Source: Natronobacterium haloterrestre
GTDB lineage: Archaea; Halobacteriota; Halobacteria; Halobacteriales; Natrialbaceae
Length of the DNA stretch: 64,000 nucleotides
NCBI RefSeq assembly: GCF_900112205.1
Contig: NZ_FOKW01000004.1
Location: forward strand, 248,001-312,000
Reading direction: 5' to 3'
In this document: piece after piece, positions 34,366 to 45,132 of the stretch
How the letters are laid out: each line of letters begins with the position of its first letter
How positions within the stretch are numbered: position 1 is the stretch's first letter
Notes under the pieces: model-generated
The model's input: only the letters and a program-made list of their open reading frames with translations
What the model was told of the DNA's origin: nothing
The model's database searches: none
Program-made: the position numbers and the translations under genes

Positions 34366-36354
34366 ATGGTCGATCGGAACGGGTGGGAACGGGGCCGGTC
34401 CGTCCCCACCGGGTCGCCCCGGGAGCCCCCCGAGGCGTTCGTCGAGCAAGCGAACGTAACCGACGAGGGCATCTACGAGGCGTTCGACGAGGAGTGGCCG
34501 AACTGCTGGGAACGAGCGGCGGATCTGCTCTCGTGGGACCGGTCGTACGGGACGGTCCTCGAGGACGACGAGCCGCCACACTACCGCTGGTTCACGGGTG
34601 GCCGGCTGAACGCCGCGTACAACTGCATCGACCGCCACCTCGAGGCGGGCCGGAAGACCCACGCGGCGATCCGCTGGGAGGGAAAGCAGGGCGAGCGGGA
34701 GACCTACACCTACCGGGATCTCTACGTCGCGGTCAACGAGTTCGCTGCGGCGCTGCGGGACCTGGGCGTCGGCGAGGACGACGTCGTCACGCTGTACCTG
34801 CCGATGATCCCCGAGTTGCCGATCGCGATGCTGGCCTGTGCCCGCATCGGCGCGCCACACAGCGTCGTCTTCGCCGGACTGTCCGCGGACGCGCTCGCGA
34901 CCCGGATGGACGCCGCCGACAGCGAGTATCTGGTGACCTGCGACGGCTACTACCGACGGGGCGACGCGTTCAACCAGAAGAGCAAGGTCGACAACGCCCG
35001 CCTCGCGCTCGAGCACGACGTCGAGACGGTCGTGGTCGATCGCCTCGGCGACGAACTCCCGCACGTGCTCGGCGACGACGAGTGGGACTACCACGACCTC
35101 CGCGAGGAGTTCGCCGGCGAGGAGGTCGAGCCCGTCTCCCGGGACGCCGAGGATATGCTGTTTCTGATGTACACGTCGGGAACGACCGGCGAGCCGAAGG
35201 GCGTGGTCCACACTACGGGCGGCTACCTCGCGCACGTGGCCTGGACGAGCAATGCGGTACTGGACGTCGAGGCCGAGGACACCTACTGGTGTGCGGCCGA
35301 CATCGGGTGGATTACGGGCCACTCCTACATCGTCTACGGCCCGCTCGCGCTGGGGACGACCACGGTGATGTACGAGGGGACGCCGGACTACCCCGACCGC
35401 GACCGGCTCTGGGAGATCGTCGACCGGAACGCCGTCGACGTCTTCTACACCGCGCCGACGGCGGTCCGCGCGTTCATGAAGTGGGGCGAGGAGTACCCCG
35501 AGCGTCACGACCTCTCCTCGCTGCGCCTGCTCGGTAGCGTCGGCGAACCGATCAACCCGCGAGCCTGGGAGTGGTACTACGAACACATCGGCGACGAGCG
35601 GTGCCCGATCGTCGACACCTGGTGGCAAACCGAGACGGGAGCGATCATGGTGTCGACGCTCCCCGGGGTCGACGGGATGAAACCCGGCGTCGCCGGCCCT
35701 GGCCTGCCCGGAATCGACGTCCAGGTCGTCGACGATGACGGCGACCCGGTCGCACCCGGACAGACCGGCTATCTCACCGTCGACCGTCCCTGGCCCGGCA
35801 TGGCCCGGACGCTGTACGACGGCGACGACCGGTTCCGGAGCGAGTACTGGGAGCAGTTCTCCGACCCCGACGGGGACGACTGGACCTACTTCAGCGGCGA
35901 CGCCGCCTCGATCGACGAGGACGGTTACGTCACCGTCCTCGGGCGCGTCGACGACGTGATCAACGTCTCCGGCCGTCGCCTCAGCACGATGGAGATCGAG
36001 GGCGCGGTCACCGACGCCGACGGCGTCGCCGAAGCCGCGGTCGTCGGCCGCTCGAGCGAGACCGCCGGGACCGAAATCTACGCCTACGTCAGCACCGAGA
36101 ACGACTGTGACCCGGACGAGGACGTGCGCCGGGCGATCGAGGACGCCGTCGAGTCGACCATCGGCGAGATCGCCGTCCCAGCGGAGATCGTCTTCACGCC
36201 CGAACTCCCCAAGACCCGCTCGGGCAAGATCCTGCGGCGACTGCTCGAGGACGTCGCGAACGGCGAGGAACTGGGGGACACCAGCGCACTCAGGAACCCC
36301 GAAATCGTCGGAGAGATCCAGTCCGAGAGCGGCGCCGTCGACGCCGACGAGTGA
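34366..36354 (+). CDS. acs: acetyl-CoA synthetase (acetate--CoA ligase), copy 1
   Basis: 662 residues, standard Acs length. The adenylate-forming motifs are present: P-loop-like YTSGTTGEPKGVVHTTGGYL, TWWQTETG, the hinge region GRVDDVINVSGRRLSTMEIE and the catalytic/acetylatable Lys in PKTRSGKILRRLLED. The N-terminal WFTGGRLNAAYNCIDRH is the usual CoA-ligase N-domain. It makes acetyl-CoA from acetate, ATP and CoA. A strongly similar copy lies 2.6 kb downstream; this one has an Arg (GRRLS) where copy 2 keeps the canonical GHRLG, which may alter substrate or catalysis. Confidence 0.95.
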   Translation: MVDRNGWERGRSVPTGSPREPPEAFVEQANVTDEGIYEAFDEEWPNCWERAADLLSWDRSYGTVLEDDEPPHYRWFTGGRLNAAYNCIDRHLEAGRKTHAAIRWEGKQGERETYTYRDLYVAVNEFAAALRDLGVGEDDVVTLYLPMIPELPIAMLACARIGAPHSVVFAGLSADALATRMDAADSEYLVTCDGYYRRGDAFNQKSKVDNARLALEHDVETVVVDRLGDELPHVLGDDEWDYHDLREEFAGEEVEPVSRDAEDMLFLMYTSGTTGEPKGVVHTTGGYLAHVAWTSNAVLDVEAEDTYWCAADIGWITGHSYIVYGPLALGTTTVMYEGTPDYPDRDRLWEIVDRNAVDVFYTAPTAVRAFMKWGEEYPERHDLSSLRLLGSVGEPINPRAWEWYYEHIGDERCPIVDTWWQTETGAIMVSTLPGVDGMKPGVAGPGLPGIDVQVVDDDGDPVAPGQTGYLTVDRPWPGMARTLYDGDDRFRSEYWEQFSDPDGDDWTYFSGDAASIDEDGYVTVLGRVDDVINVSGRRLSTMEIEGAVTDADGVAEAAVVGRSSETAGTEIYAYVSTENDCDPDEDVRRAIEDAVESTIGEIAVPAEIVFTPELPKTRSGKILRRLLEDVANGEELGDTSALRNPEIVGEIQSESGAVDADE

Positions 36355-36450
36355 CTCGTTTCGGAGTTTCGAATATCACGAAACGCCGCCGACGAGGTCG
36401 AATCCGTACGATCACGGAAGCGGCTGGAACAGTCGCCGACAGTCGGTAGA

Positions 36451-36458
36451 ATTATATT
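36451..36458 (+). promoter_or_regulatory. TATA box for the recombinase-like/HTH_10 regulator gene
   Basis: attatatt centred ~32 bases before the ATG in an otherwise GC-rich 132-base gap; predicts a short leader of about five bases. Confidence 0.6.
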
Positions 36459-36486
36459 CGCAAGACCAGAAAACGCGAAACAACCC

Positions 36487-38697
36487 ATGAGCGTCGACGC
36501 GGGGGAAGCCGACGTCCTCTCGAAGCGACAGTACGAGTCCCTGCTCGACGCCGCCGAAACGTACCGCGAGGCGCTGGTCGTCCGGCTCTGCGGGGACGTC
36601 GGCCTGCGCCCCGCGGAACTCGCCCGACTCACGATCGACGACGTCGAACAGGCGCGGATCGACCCGCCGCGATATCTGGTCCGCGTGCCGGGAACCGAGG
36701 AGGGACGTGACGGCCGGACCGCGTACCTCCCGACCAGGGTCGAGCGCGAACTCCGGCGGTACGCCAGGAGCAACGACCTCTCCCCGGCGGATCGGATCTT
36801 TTCGGTGACACCGCGTCGACTCCAGATGCTCGTCTCCGACGTCGCCGACCGCGCGGCCGACCTGTACGACGACCCCGCGCTCGCGGACGTGTCGACGGGA
36901 GACCTCCGTCATTACTTCGCGTACCGCTCGCTCGTCGACCGCGGGATCAACCCCCGCGTCGTCAAGGCCGCCGGCGGCTGGCGCAGTTTCGAGGCCCTCG
37001 AGTCGTACCTCCCGGAGCCGACTGAGGCCGAGATCGTCGACGCCTTCGAGGCCATCGAGCGGCCGTCGGACCCGCGAGGCCGCGACCGGTCCCGGGGGGG
37101 CGACAGGGCGGACACGGTCGGCGACGATAGCGTCGTCCGGCTCTTGCTCGCCGCGAGCGACCAGTACGCGCTCGTCCGCCTCGACGAGGACGGCTACGTC
37201 GAACGCTGGAACCGCAGCGCGGCCGCCATGTTCGGCTACCGGGCCGGCGAAATCGTCGGCACGCACGTCTCGGCGTTCTACCCGGACGACGCCGTCGACG
37301 AGGGAGAGCCCGAGCGGGTGCTGTCGGCCGCCCTCGAGGACTCGGGCCACGAGGTCGAGGGCTGGCGCGTCCGCAAGGACGGGTCGACGTTCCGCGCGAC
37401 GACGGTCGTCACCCCGCTGCGGGACGACCGGGGGCGACACCGCGGCTACGCGCTGTTCGTCCGCGACGTCTCGAGTTACTACGACGAACTCGCCGACCTC
37501 CGCAGCCGCCGGGCGGAACTCGAGCGCCGGTACGCGCTGGCCCGGCGACACCGCGAACTGACGGAGTCGCTGCTCGAGGCCGACGACCACGAGGGGGTCG
37601 AGACCGAGACCTGCGAGACGCTGGCCCGGGGCGACGGCTACGAGTTCGCCTGGATCGACCGGACGACGATGGCCGACCGCCGCCGGGAGTGGCGCGTCGC
37701 GAGCGGGATCGAGCCCGACGCGATCGACCCGCTCGCACCCGAGACGTGGGAGGCCGGGTCGGTCGAGGAAGACGACGCGGACCCCGGCGTACGGGTCGCC
37801 GAGCGCGACGACCGGACGTTCGCGCGCGTGCCGCTCGCGTACGGTGAGACGACGTACGGAACGCTGACGGTCGCAACCGACCGGGAGTCGGCCTTCGACG
37901 GGGACGAACGCGCCTGGCTCGGAACCATCGGCCGCCAGGTCGGCTACGCGATCACCGCCGTCCGCCGGCGGAACCTCCTGCTGTCGGATCGCGTCGTCGA
38001 GTTCGACCTCGCCTGTCGGGACGACCGCTCGTTCCTCGTGGACGCCTCCGAGCGGCTGGACTGTCGGTTCGAACTCGACTCGCTGGTGCCGACCTCGGAG
38101 TCGACCCAGCTGTACTACCTCCGGCTCGAGGACGCCGAACCCGCGGACGTGTTCGACCTCGCCCAGGAGAGCGATAGCGTCACGGACTTCCGGCTAATCG
38201 AGACCTACGAGGACGGCTGGCGCGTCGAGTTCGTCGTCGAGGGCTCGTCACCGCTGTTGACCCTCTCGGAGTACGGCGTCACCGTCCGTGCGGCGACGGT
38301 GGAGTCGGGGACGGCGACGATCACCGGCGAGTGCGCCGGCGACGCGGACCTGCGGACGATCGTCGACGGCTTCCGGGCCGCGTTCCCCGACTCCGAACTC
38401 GTCGGCAAGCGCGAGGCCGAGCGGACCGTCCGGACCGCCCGCGAGTTCCGCGAGGGCCTCGAGGAACGGTTGACCGACCGCCAGGTCGCCGCGTTGCGGG
38501 CGGCGTACTTCGGGGGGTACTACGACTGGCCTCGGGAGAGTACGGCCGAGGAGATCGCCGACGCGATGGGCATCTCCTCGCCGACGCTACACAACCATCT
38601 CCGGAAGGGCCAGCACGAACTCCTGCGGACGTTCTTCGACGACCCCTCCGACGACCTCCAGGAGTCCGACGGCGAGCGGGCCGCGACGACCGAGTGA
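36487..38697 (+). CDS. multidomain regulator: degenerate tyrosine-recombinase domain, PAS, GAF, HTH_10
   Basis: 736 residues. Residues ~10-180 resemble the catalytic half of a phage-type integrase: box I VGLRPAELARLTIDDV (Arg41), box II GDLRHYFAYRSLVDRG (Arg141) and GGWRSFEALESYL (Trp165, Tyr174). The first His of HxxR is replaced (Gly138), so recombination is doubtful. Then come a PAS domain (~213-328, DEDGYVERWNRSAAAMFGY), a short coiled coil, a GAF domain (~365-500), a bacterio-opsin-activator-type domain (~505-640) and the C-terminal HTH_10 (LTDRQVAALRAAYFGGYY). This is the haloarchaeal Bat family. It sits between the two acs genes on the same strand and is the likely regulator of this module; this is inference. 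Confidence 0.88.
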   Translation: MSVDAGEADVLSKRQYESLLDAAETYREALVVRLCGDVGLRPAELARLTIDDVEQARIDPPRYLVRVPGTEEGRDGRTAYLPTRVERELRRYARSNDLSPADRIFSVTPRRLQMLVSDVADRAADLYDDPALADVSTGDLRHYFAYRSLVDRGINPRVVKAAGGWRSFEALESYLPEPTEAEIVDAFEAIERPSDPRGRDRSRGGDRADTVGDDSVVRLLLAASDQYALVRLDEDGYVERWNRSAAAMFGYRAGEIVGTHVSAFYPDDAVDEGEPERVLSAALEDSGHEVEGWRVRKDGSTFRATTVVTPLRDDRGRHRGYALFVRDVSSYYDELADLRSRRAELERRYALARRHRELTESLLEADDHEGVETETCETLARGDGYEFAWIDRTTMADRRREWRVASGIEPDAIDPLAPETWEAGSVEEDDADPGVRVAERDDRTFARVPLAYGETTYGTLTVATDRESAFDGDERAWLGTIGRQVGYAITAVRRRNLLLSDRVVEFDLACRDDRSFLVDASERLDCRFELDSLVPTSESTQLYYLRLEDAEPADVFDLAQESDSVTDFRLIETYEDGWRVEFVVEGSSPLLTLSEYGVTVRAATVESGTATITGECAGDADLRTIVDGFRAAFPDSELVGKREAERTVRTAREFREGLEERLTDRQVAALRAAYFGGYYDWPRESTAEEIADAMGISSPTLHNHLRKGQHELLRTFFDDPSDDLQESDGERAATTE

Positions 38698-38911
38698 GCA
38701 GCCATCGCTGTGAGACCCCTAAGCCTCTAGAGCGTTCGCGGGACGGATCGAACCGCCCCCCGCTCGAGACCCGTTCCGACCGTTCGATCGCGCGTTCGGG
38801 GATCGGTCGGGCGCGATGACCGGCGACTGTTCGGATTATTTCGATATACAATAGTGGAAATATTCGGATACCCGTCGGTTCGGCGACCCCATTTGGTACA
38901 ACTAGAGGCCG

Positions 38912-38920
38912 CCTTTACTA
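38912..38920 (+). promoter_or_regulatory. TATA-like box for the second acetyl-CoA synthetase gene
   Basis: cctttacta centred ~32 bases before the ATG of MSQEDASL. The whole 251-base gap before the gene also contains an AT-rich patch (ttcggattatttcgatatac near 38830-38850) that could hold a regulator site; no ORF is credible there. Confidence 0.5.
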
Positions 38921-38948
38921 TGGTCCTTGCAGATTGGTTGTGTGTATC

Positions 38949-40925
<1,977 letters not shown>

Positions 40926-40995
40926 CCGACCACAGCTTCGGTCTTCGGTTTTCCGCGAATCGACCGGAACCGGAACCGAGACTACGCGAAAGAAT

Positions 40996-41433
40996 ATGAG
41001 AGATAATAACACTCAAGATTCGGACGACGAACTCGAAACGGACGGTGGGGTGGCCGGCGGACACGGACAGGCCCATCGAAACACCGACTACCTCAACCAG
41101 GAGGTCAACCTGCTCAAGCCCAGCACCCCGTTCATGCGCGACCACCTGCGGGTGGTCTGGACTGGCTTCGTGATCTGGGTCGTGGCCGTCTTCGGGCCGG
41201 TGACGCTGACGTACCTGGCGACGGACGTGATGACGACCCAGATGCCGGTGCTCGGCTTCCCGTGGCACTACTTCCTGGTCGCGTTCGGCGCGCCGACCAG
41301 CGCCTTGCTCCTGTCGGTGTGGTACTCGCGCAAGCGGGACGCGCTCGACGAGAAGTACGGTATCGATCATACGACCCCCGAAGGAACCGAACACGGCGGG
41401 GCGACGGCCGCCGACGGAGGTGTTGACGAATGA
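40996..41433 (+). CDS. DUF4212-family small subunit of a sodium/solute symporter
   Basis: 145 residues with two membrane segments: LRVVWTGFVIWVVAVFGPVT and FPWHYFLVAFGAPTSALLLS, linked by a short loop, and charged termini (SVWYSRKRDALDEKYG after the second segment). This two-helix layout with an SSS symporter overlapping downstream (ATGA) is diagnostic of DUF4212 proteins, which accompany VC_2705-type symporters. It probably stabilises or tunes the transporter. The acidic N-terminus (~45 residues) is a haloarchaeal extension. No clear TATA box precedes it, so it may be co-transcribed with acs copy 2. Confidence 0.88.
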   Translation: MRDNNTQDSDDELETDGGVAGGHGQAHRNTDYLNQEVNLLKPSTPFMRDHLRVVWTGFVIWVVAVFGPVTLTYLATDVMTTQMPVLGFPWHYFLVAFGAPTSALLLSVWYSRKRDALDEKYGIDHTTPEGTEHGGATAADGGVDE

Positions 41434-43142
41434 CTGGGACCGGGATGCCGGAGCTCACGGCCCTGCCCTTACAGGAGAGTTTGCTCCCTGAATCGCTGGA
41501 CATCTCGTTCAAGGTGGTTCCGGCCGTCCTCGTGCTGGGGATGCTGGCGCTGTTCCTCGCGATCGGGTTCGTCTTCCGCGTGGCGGACACCGAAGACATG
41601 TGGGTCGCCGGCCGCTCGATCGGGAACGTCGAGAACGGCATGGCCATCGGCGCCAACTGGATGTCCGCCGCGTCCTACCTCGGGATGGCGGCATCGATCG
41701 CACTGGCCGGCTTCTACGGGCTGGTGTTCGTCGTCGGCTGGACGACTGGATACTTCATCCTGCTCATCTTCCTGGCGGCCCAGTTGCGCCGGTTCGGGAA
41801 GTACACCGCACCGGACTTCGTCGGCGACCGATTCAACTCCGACGGCGCCCGCGCGATCGCCGCGGTGACGACGTTCCTCATCGGGTTCGTCTACGCCATC
41901 GGCCAGGCGAAGGGCATGGCGCTCGTCGGTCTGTACGTCTTCGGTGACTTCGGGTTCCTGCTGCCCGGACTCGACGGCTACCAGGTGATGGTCATCTTCA
42001 TGATGGCGATCACCGTCGGCTACCTGACCCTCTCCGGAATGCTGGGCGCGACGAAGAACCAGGCGGTCCAGTACACCATCCTCATCGTGGCGTTCCTGGC
42101 CGGCCTGTTCGTCGTCGGCTACACGAACGGCTACTCCACGGTGCTGCCGCAACTCGAGTACGGCATGCTGATCGACGACCTCGGCAGCGAGTTCTCCGAA
42201 CCGTTCGTCACCTCGAGTTACTACCTGTGGATCGCGACGACGTTCTCGCTGATCGTCGGGACCTGCGGACTGCCCCACGTGCTGGTGCGGTTCTACACGG
42301 TCGAGAGCGAGCGGACAGCCCGCTGGTCGACCGTCTGGGGGCTGTTCTTCATCTGTCTCCTGTACTGGAGCGCGCCGGCGTTCGCGGCGTTCGGGACCGA
42401 CCTCTACACCACGAACGTCCGCCCGACGTACGGTGATCCCGGCATGGCGAGTGCGGCAAGCGAGGTCATCGTCGTGTTGGCCGCCCAGCTATCGAACCTG
42501 CCCGAGTGGTTCGTCGGCATCGTCGCCGCGGGCGGGATCGCCGCGGCCATCGCGACGGTCGCCGGACTGTTCATCGCCGGCTCGTCGGCGATCAGCCACG
42601 ACATCTACACGAACATCATCAACGAGGACGCGACCCAGCGTCAGCAGATCCTCGTCGGTCGCCTCTCGATCGTCGCGCTGGGCGTGCTGACCACGCTCGC
42701 GGCGCTCGACCCCGCCTCCTCGATCGCCGCACTGGTCGGCTACGCGTTCGCACTGGCCGGCTCCGTGCTGTTCCCGATGTTCTTCATCGGGATGTGGTGG
42801 GAGAACGCCAACCGCCAGGGTGCCCTCGCGGGCATGACCACCGGGCTGGTCCTCTGGTCCATCCCGATGATCAACGAGATCGTTCCGACGTACGTCTCCT
42901 CGCTCGAGGCGCCGCTGTCGGCGGGTCTGGCCCAGTGGATGCCGGCGATCGGATCGGCACTCATCAGCCTGCCGATCGTCTTTGCGGTCACGATCATCGT
43001 CTCGCTGGTGACGGACGACCCGCCGGCCGAAACCAAGCGTATCGTTCGCCAGTGTCACAGCCCCGAACCGATGGGCCAGCAACAGACCGCGGAAGACGTC
43101 GTCGCCGACGGGGGCGAAAGCCAGACCCCCGCGGATGACTGA
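41430..43142 (+). CDS. sodium/solute symporter (SSS family, VC_2705/ActP-like)
   Basis: 570 residues with about 13 hydrophobic helices. SSS features include MWVAGRSIGNVENGMAIGAN, NWMSAASYLGMAASIAL, FGKYTAPDFVGDRF and, in the middle, GTCGLPHVLVRFYTVE, plus FIAGSSAISHDIYTNI. Relatives transport acetate, pyruvate or other monocarboxylates with sodium. Directly after two acs genes, acetate uptake is the natural reading, though unproven. A cytoplasmic acidic C-terminus of ~35 residues follows the last helix. Coupled to the DUF4212 gene by ATGA and three bases from a Usp gene. Confidence 0.92.
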   Translation: MTGTGMPELTALPLQESLLPESLDISFKVVPAVLVLGMLALFLAIGFVFRVADTEDMWVAGRSIGNVENGMAIGANWMSAASYLGMAASIALAGFYGLVFVVGWTTGYFILLIFLAAQLRRFGKYTAPDFVGDRFNSDGARAIAAVTTFLIGFVYAIGQAKGMALVGLYVFGDFGFLLPGLDGYQVMVIFMMAITVGYLTLSGMLGATKNQAVQYTILIVAFLAGLFVVGYTNGYSTVLPQLEYGMLIDDLGSEFSEPFVTSSYYLWIATTFSLIVGTCGLPHVLVRFYTVESERTARWSTVWGLFFICLLYWSAPAFAAFGTDLYTTNVRPTYGDPGMASAASEVIVVLAAQLSNLPEWFVGIVAAGGIAAAIATVAGLFIAGSSAISHDIYTNIINEDATQRQQILVGRLSIVALGVLTTLAALDPASSIAALVGYAFALAGSVLFPMFFIGMWWENANRQGALAGMTTGLVLWSIPMINEIVPTYVSSLEAPLSAGLAQWMPAIGSALISLPIVFAVTIIVSLVTDDPPAETKRIVRQCHSPEPMGQQQTAEDVVADGGESQTPADD

Positions 43143-43145
43143 TCC

Positions 43146-43604
43146 ATGTACGAGAAAATCCTCATTCCGACCGACGGAAGCGATACGGCAGCCGGTGCCG
43201 TCGACCACGGCATCGATCTCGCCGAGAAGTACGACGCCGAGGTTCACGCCCTGTACGTGGTCGATACCGACTCGATGAGTATCACCCTGGGTGGCGAACA
43301 ACTCGATCGCATCGAACAGGGGCAGTTCGACGAGATGGACGAGGTCCGGGAACGGGCCGAAAGCGCCACCGGATACGTCGCGGACCGGGCCCGGGAACGT
43401 GACATTCCGGCCGTCGAGCACATCTCGGCGGGACGCCCGCACTCGCTGATCGGCGATTACGTCGAGGACAACGGCATCGACCTCGTCGTCATGGGCTCAC
43501 ACGGCCGTTCGGGCATCACGCGGGCGCTGCTCGGCAGCGTCACCGAACGAACGCTCCGGTCGACGCACGTGCCGATCCTGGTCGTCGACGCACAAGCGGA
43601 GTAG
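43146..43604 (+). CDS. universal stress protein, UspA family, symporter-linked
   Basis: 152 residues. KILIPTDGSDTAAGAVDHGI at the N-terminus and the intact ATP loop VVMGSHGRSGITRALLGSVT (G-x2-G-x9-G-S). A typical ATP-binding Usp. It lies three bases after the symporter stop, so it is surely co-transcribed and may regulate transport, as Usp domains do in some transporters. Confidence 0.92.
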   Translation: MYEKILIPTDGSDTAAGAVDHGIDLAEKYDAEVHALYVVDTDSMSITLGGEQLDRIEQGQFDEMDEVRERAESATGYVADRARERDIPAVEHISAGRPHSLIGDYVEDNGIDLVVMGSHGRSGITRALLGSVTERTLRSTHVPILVVDAQAE

Positions 43605-43624
43605 GCGGTCGCCGACCGCACCGA

Positions 43625-43629
43625 TTTTT
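43625..43629 (+). terminator. T-run terminator after the symporter/Usp operon
   Basis: gatttttcg, 20 bases after the Usp stop and before the convergent small membrane gene. Confidence 0.45.
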
Positions 43630-43643
43630 CGCCGAGCCGGGCG

Positions 43644-43871
43644 TTACCGGCTCGAGCGCTGCCGGCTGGTCGCGAGTTCGAAGTTCCAGACGAACCCGAA
43701 ATACGCCACGACGCCGGCGAACATGCACGCGTAGTACGCCCACGTCGGTCCGTCGACGAACGTGAAAAGCACCTCGACCATCGTCACCCAGACGACCGCG
43801 AACGCGAGGTCCGCCAGGATCCCCCAGCGTTCCTCCCGTGCCGTCGCGAGTCGTTCACGGATGTCGCTCAT
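43644..43871 (-). CDS. small two-helix membrane protein (75 aa)
   Basis: 75 residues: a charged N-terminal helix (SDIRERLATAREERWG), then two hydrophobic segments, ADLAFAVVWVTMVEVLFTFV and TWAYYACMFAGVVAYFGFVW, then a short basic tail (SRQRSSR). Likely an integral membrane protein with both ends cytoplasmic. I do not recognise the family. It is divergent from the Trm56 gene, and the 133-base gap shows no clear TATA element for either. Confidence 0.7.
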   Translation of the reverse strand: MSDIRERLATAREERWGILADLAFAVVWVTMVEVLFTFVDGPTWAYYACMFAGVVAYFGFVWNFELATSRQRSSR

Positions 43872-44004
43872 CGATCGCTCACCCGTCGGTTCGCCGGTTC
43901 GACGCCGACTAGCTCCATCGTGCGAACGTTTCGCAGGCAGTGGAAAAAGCCTATCGGGAGTCCCGAAGCGAAACCCCCTAACCGACCCCGCTCCGAGGTC
44001 CGCT

Positions 44005-44580
44005 ATGCACGACGACGAACCCGAGGTCGCCGTCCTGCGGCTCGGCCACCGCCCCGGCCGGGACGATCGGATGACGACCCACGTCGGACTGACGGCCCGC
44101 GCGCTCGGGGCCGACCGCGTGTGGTTCCCCGACAACGCCGGCCAGTCGCTCGAGACCGTCGCGGACATCACCGATCGGTTCGGCGGCCCCTTCGAGGCCG
44201 AACTCACCGACTCCCCGAAGGCGCTGCTCCGCGAGTGGGACGGCCGCGTCGTTCACCTCACGATGTACGGCGAACGCGTCCAGGACGTCGAGGGCGAGAT
44301 CCGACGCGCCCACCGTGACGACGGCGAACAGCTCCTGATCGTCGTCGGCTCCGAGAAAGTGCCGTTCGACGTCTACGAGCTGGCCGACTGGAACGTCGGC
44401 GTCACGAACCAACCTCACTCGGAGGTCGCGGGTCTCGCCGTCTTCCTCGACCGGCTGTTCGAGGGTGAGGAACTCGAGGCCGAGTGGGAGGACGCAGACC
44501 GCCGGGTCGTCCCGATGGAGACCGGGAAGCGAGTCGAGTCCCCCGACGAAACGGGGACGGACGCGACCGACGATCGGTAA
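44005..44580 (+). CDS. trm56: tRNA (cytidine(56)-2'-O)-methyltransferase Trm56
   Basis: 191 residues. SPOUT-fold archaeal Trm56 with VLRLGHRPGRDDRMTTHVGL at the N-terminus, HLTMYGERV, the SAM knot strand IVVGSEKVPFDVYELADWNV and VGVTNQPHSEVAGLAVFLDR. It methylates the ribose of C56 in the T-loop of tRNA. The final ~30 residues are an acidic haloarchaeal tail. Single gene, followed by the amphi-Trp gene with its own promoter. Confidence 0.92.
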   Translation: MHDDEPEVAVLRLGHRPGRDDRMTTHVGLTARALGADRVWFPDNAGQSLETVADITDRFGGPFEAELTDSPKALLREWDGRVVHLTMYGERVQDVEGEIRRAHRDDGEQLLIVVGSEKVPFDVYELADWNVGVTNQPHSEVAGLAVFLDRLFEGEELEAEWEDADRRVVPMETGKRVESPDETGTDATDDR

Positions 44581-44642
44581 CTGACGGGGCCGACTCGAGG
44601 CACGAACAGGACAGTCGCGAGGCCTGCCACTTCGCGGCCAAC

Positions 44643-44649
44643 CTATTTG
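44643..44649 (+). promoter_or_regulatory. TATA-like box for the amphi-Trp gene
   Basis: ctatttg centred 27 bases before the GTG. This spacing decides for a leaderless GTG start; the only nearby ATG is out of frame. Confidence 0.6.
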
Positions 44650-44672
44650 ACCGCGTTCGTGGCAATGCGCCT

Positions 44673-44927
44673 GTGAGCGAAACCACCAGCTACGAGGAAG
44701 AGGTCCCACGCGAAGAGGCGGCCGACCTGCTACAGGCGCTCGCCCGCGAGGTCCGCGGCGACAGCGGGGACATCGCGGAGGTACAGGTCGGCAACAAAAC
44801 CCTGACGCTCCGTCCCGGTGCGACGGTCGAGTACGGTATCGAGATCGAGGAACGCTCGCCCATGCTCGGCGGTGACCGCGAGGAGATCACGGTTACCCTC
44901 GGCTGGGAAGCCAGCGAGGGGGAGTAA
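44673..44927 (+). CDS. amphi-Trp domain protein
   Basis: 84 residues with a GTG start. The order is a helix (PREEAADLLQALAREVRG), then strands with alternating polar and hydrophobic residues (IAEVQVGNKTLTLRP, TVEYGIEIEERSP, EEITVTLGWEAS), the pattern of the small amphi-Trp family (TIGR04354), including the late Trp. The function of this family is unknown. Haloarchaea usually carry several copies. It lies just before the minisatellite and the tfe gene. Confidence 0.8.
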   Translation: MSETTSYEEEVPREEAADLLQALAREVRGDSGDIAEVQVGNKTLTLRPGATVEYGIEIEERSPMLGGDREEITVTLGWEASEGE

Positions 44928-44951
44928 CCGGTTCGCGTCGCGAACTCGAGT

Positions 44952-45063
44952 CGTCCGTCGCCGGTCGTCCGTCGGCGGTCGTCCATCGCCGGTCGTCCGT
45001 CGCCGGTCGTCCGTCGCCGGTCGTCCGTCGCCGGTCGTCCGTCGCCGGTCGTCCGTCGCCGGT
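44952..45063 (+). repeat. 14-bp minisatellite, eight tandem copies
   Basis: Unit cgtccgtcgccggt repeated eight times head to tail, followed by a six-base partial copy. Copies 4-8 are identical; copies 2 and 3 each carry one substitution. The homogeneous downstream end suggests recent slippage expansion. It occupies most of the gap between the amphi-Trp and tfe genes and ends about 40 bases before the tfe TATA-like box. No spacers, so not CRISPR. Confidence 0.95.
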
Positions 45064-45101
45064 CGTCCGCAGCCAGGGACGTCCGGAGGCAGTTGACAAG
45101 A

Positions 45102-45109
45102 CTTAATGG
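45102..45109 (+). promoter_or_regulatory. TATA-like box for tfe
   Basis: cttaatgg centred 28 bases before the ATG. A second AT-rich patch (gttatacg) is too close to the start to be the core promoter. Confidence 0.5.
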
Positions 45110-45132
45110 CCGGATGGCGTTATACGTAGGTA

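Noticed and set aside
36487-37050. Phage integrase marking an integrated element
   Set aside because: The integrase-like domain is fused to sensory and HTH_10 domains, has lost the active-site His, and no tRNA target, att repeats or phage genes are near.
44952-45069. CRISPR-like repeat array
   Set aside because: The units are 14 bp, directly adjacent and without spacers; no cas genes nearby.
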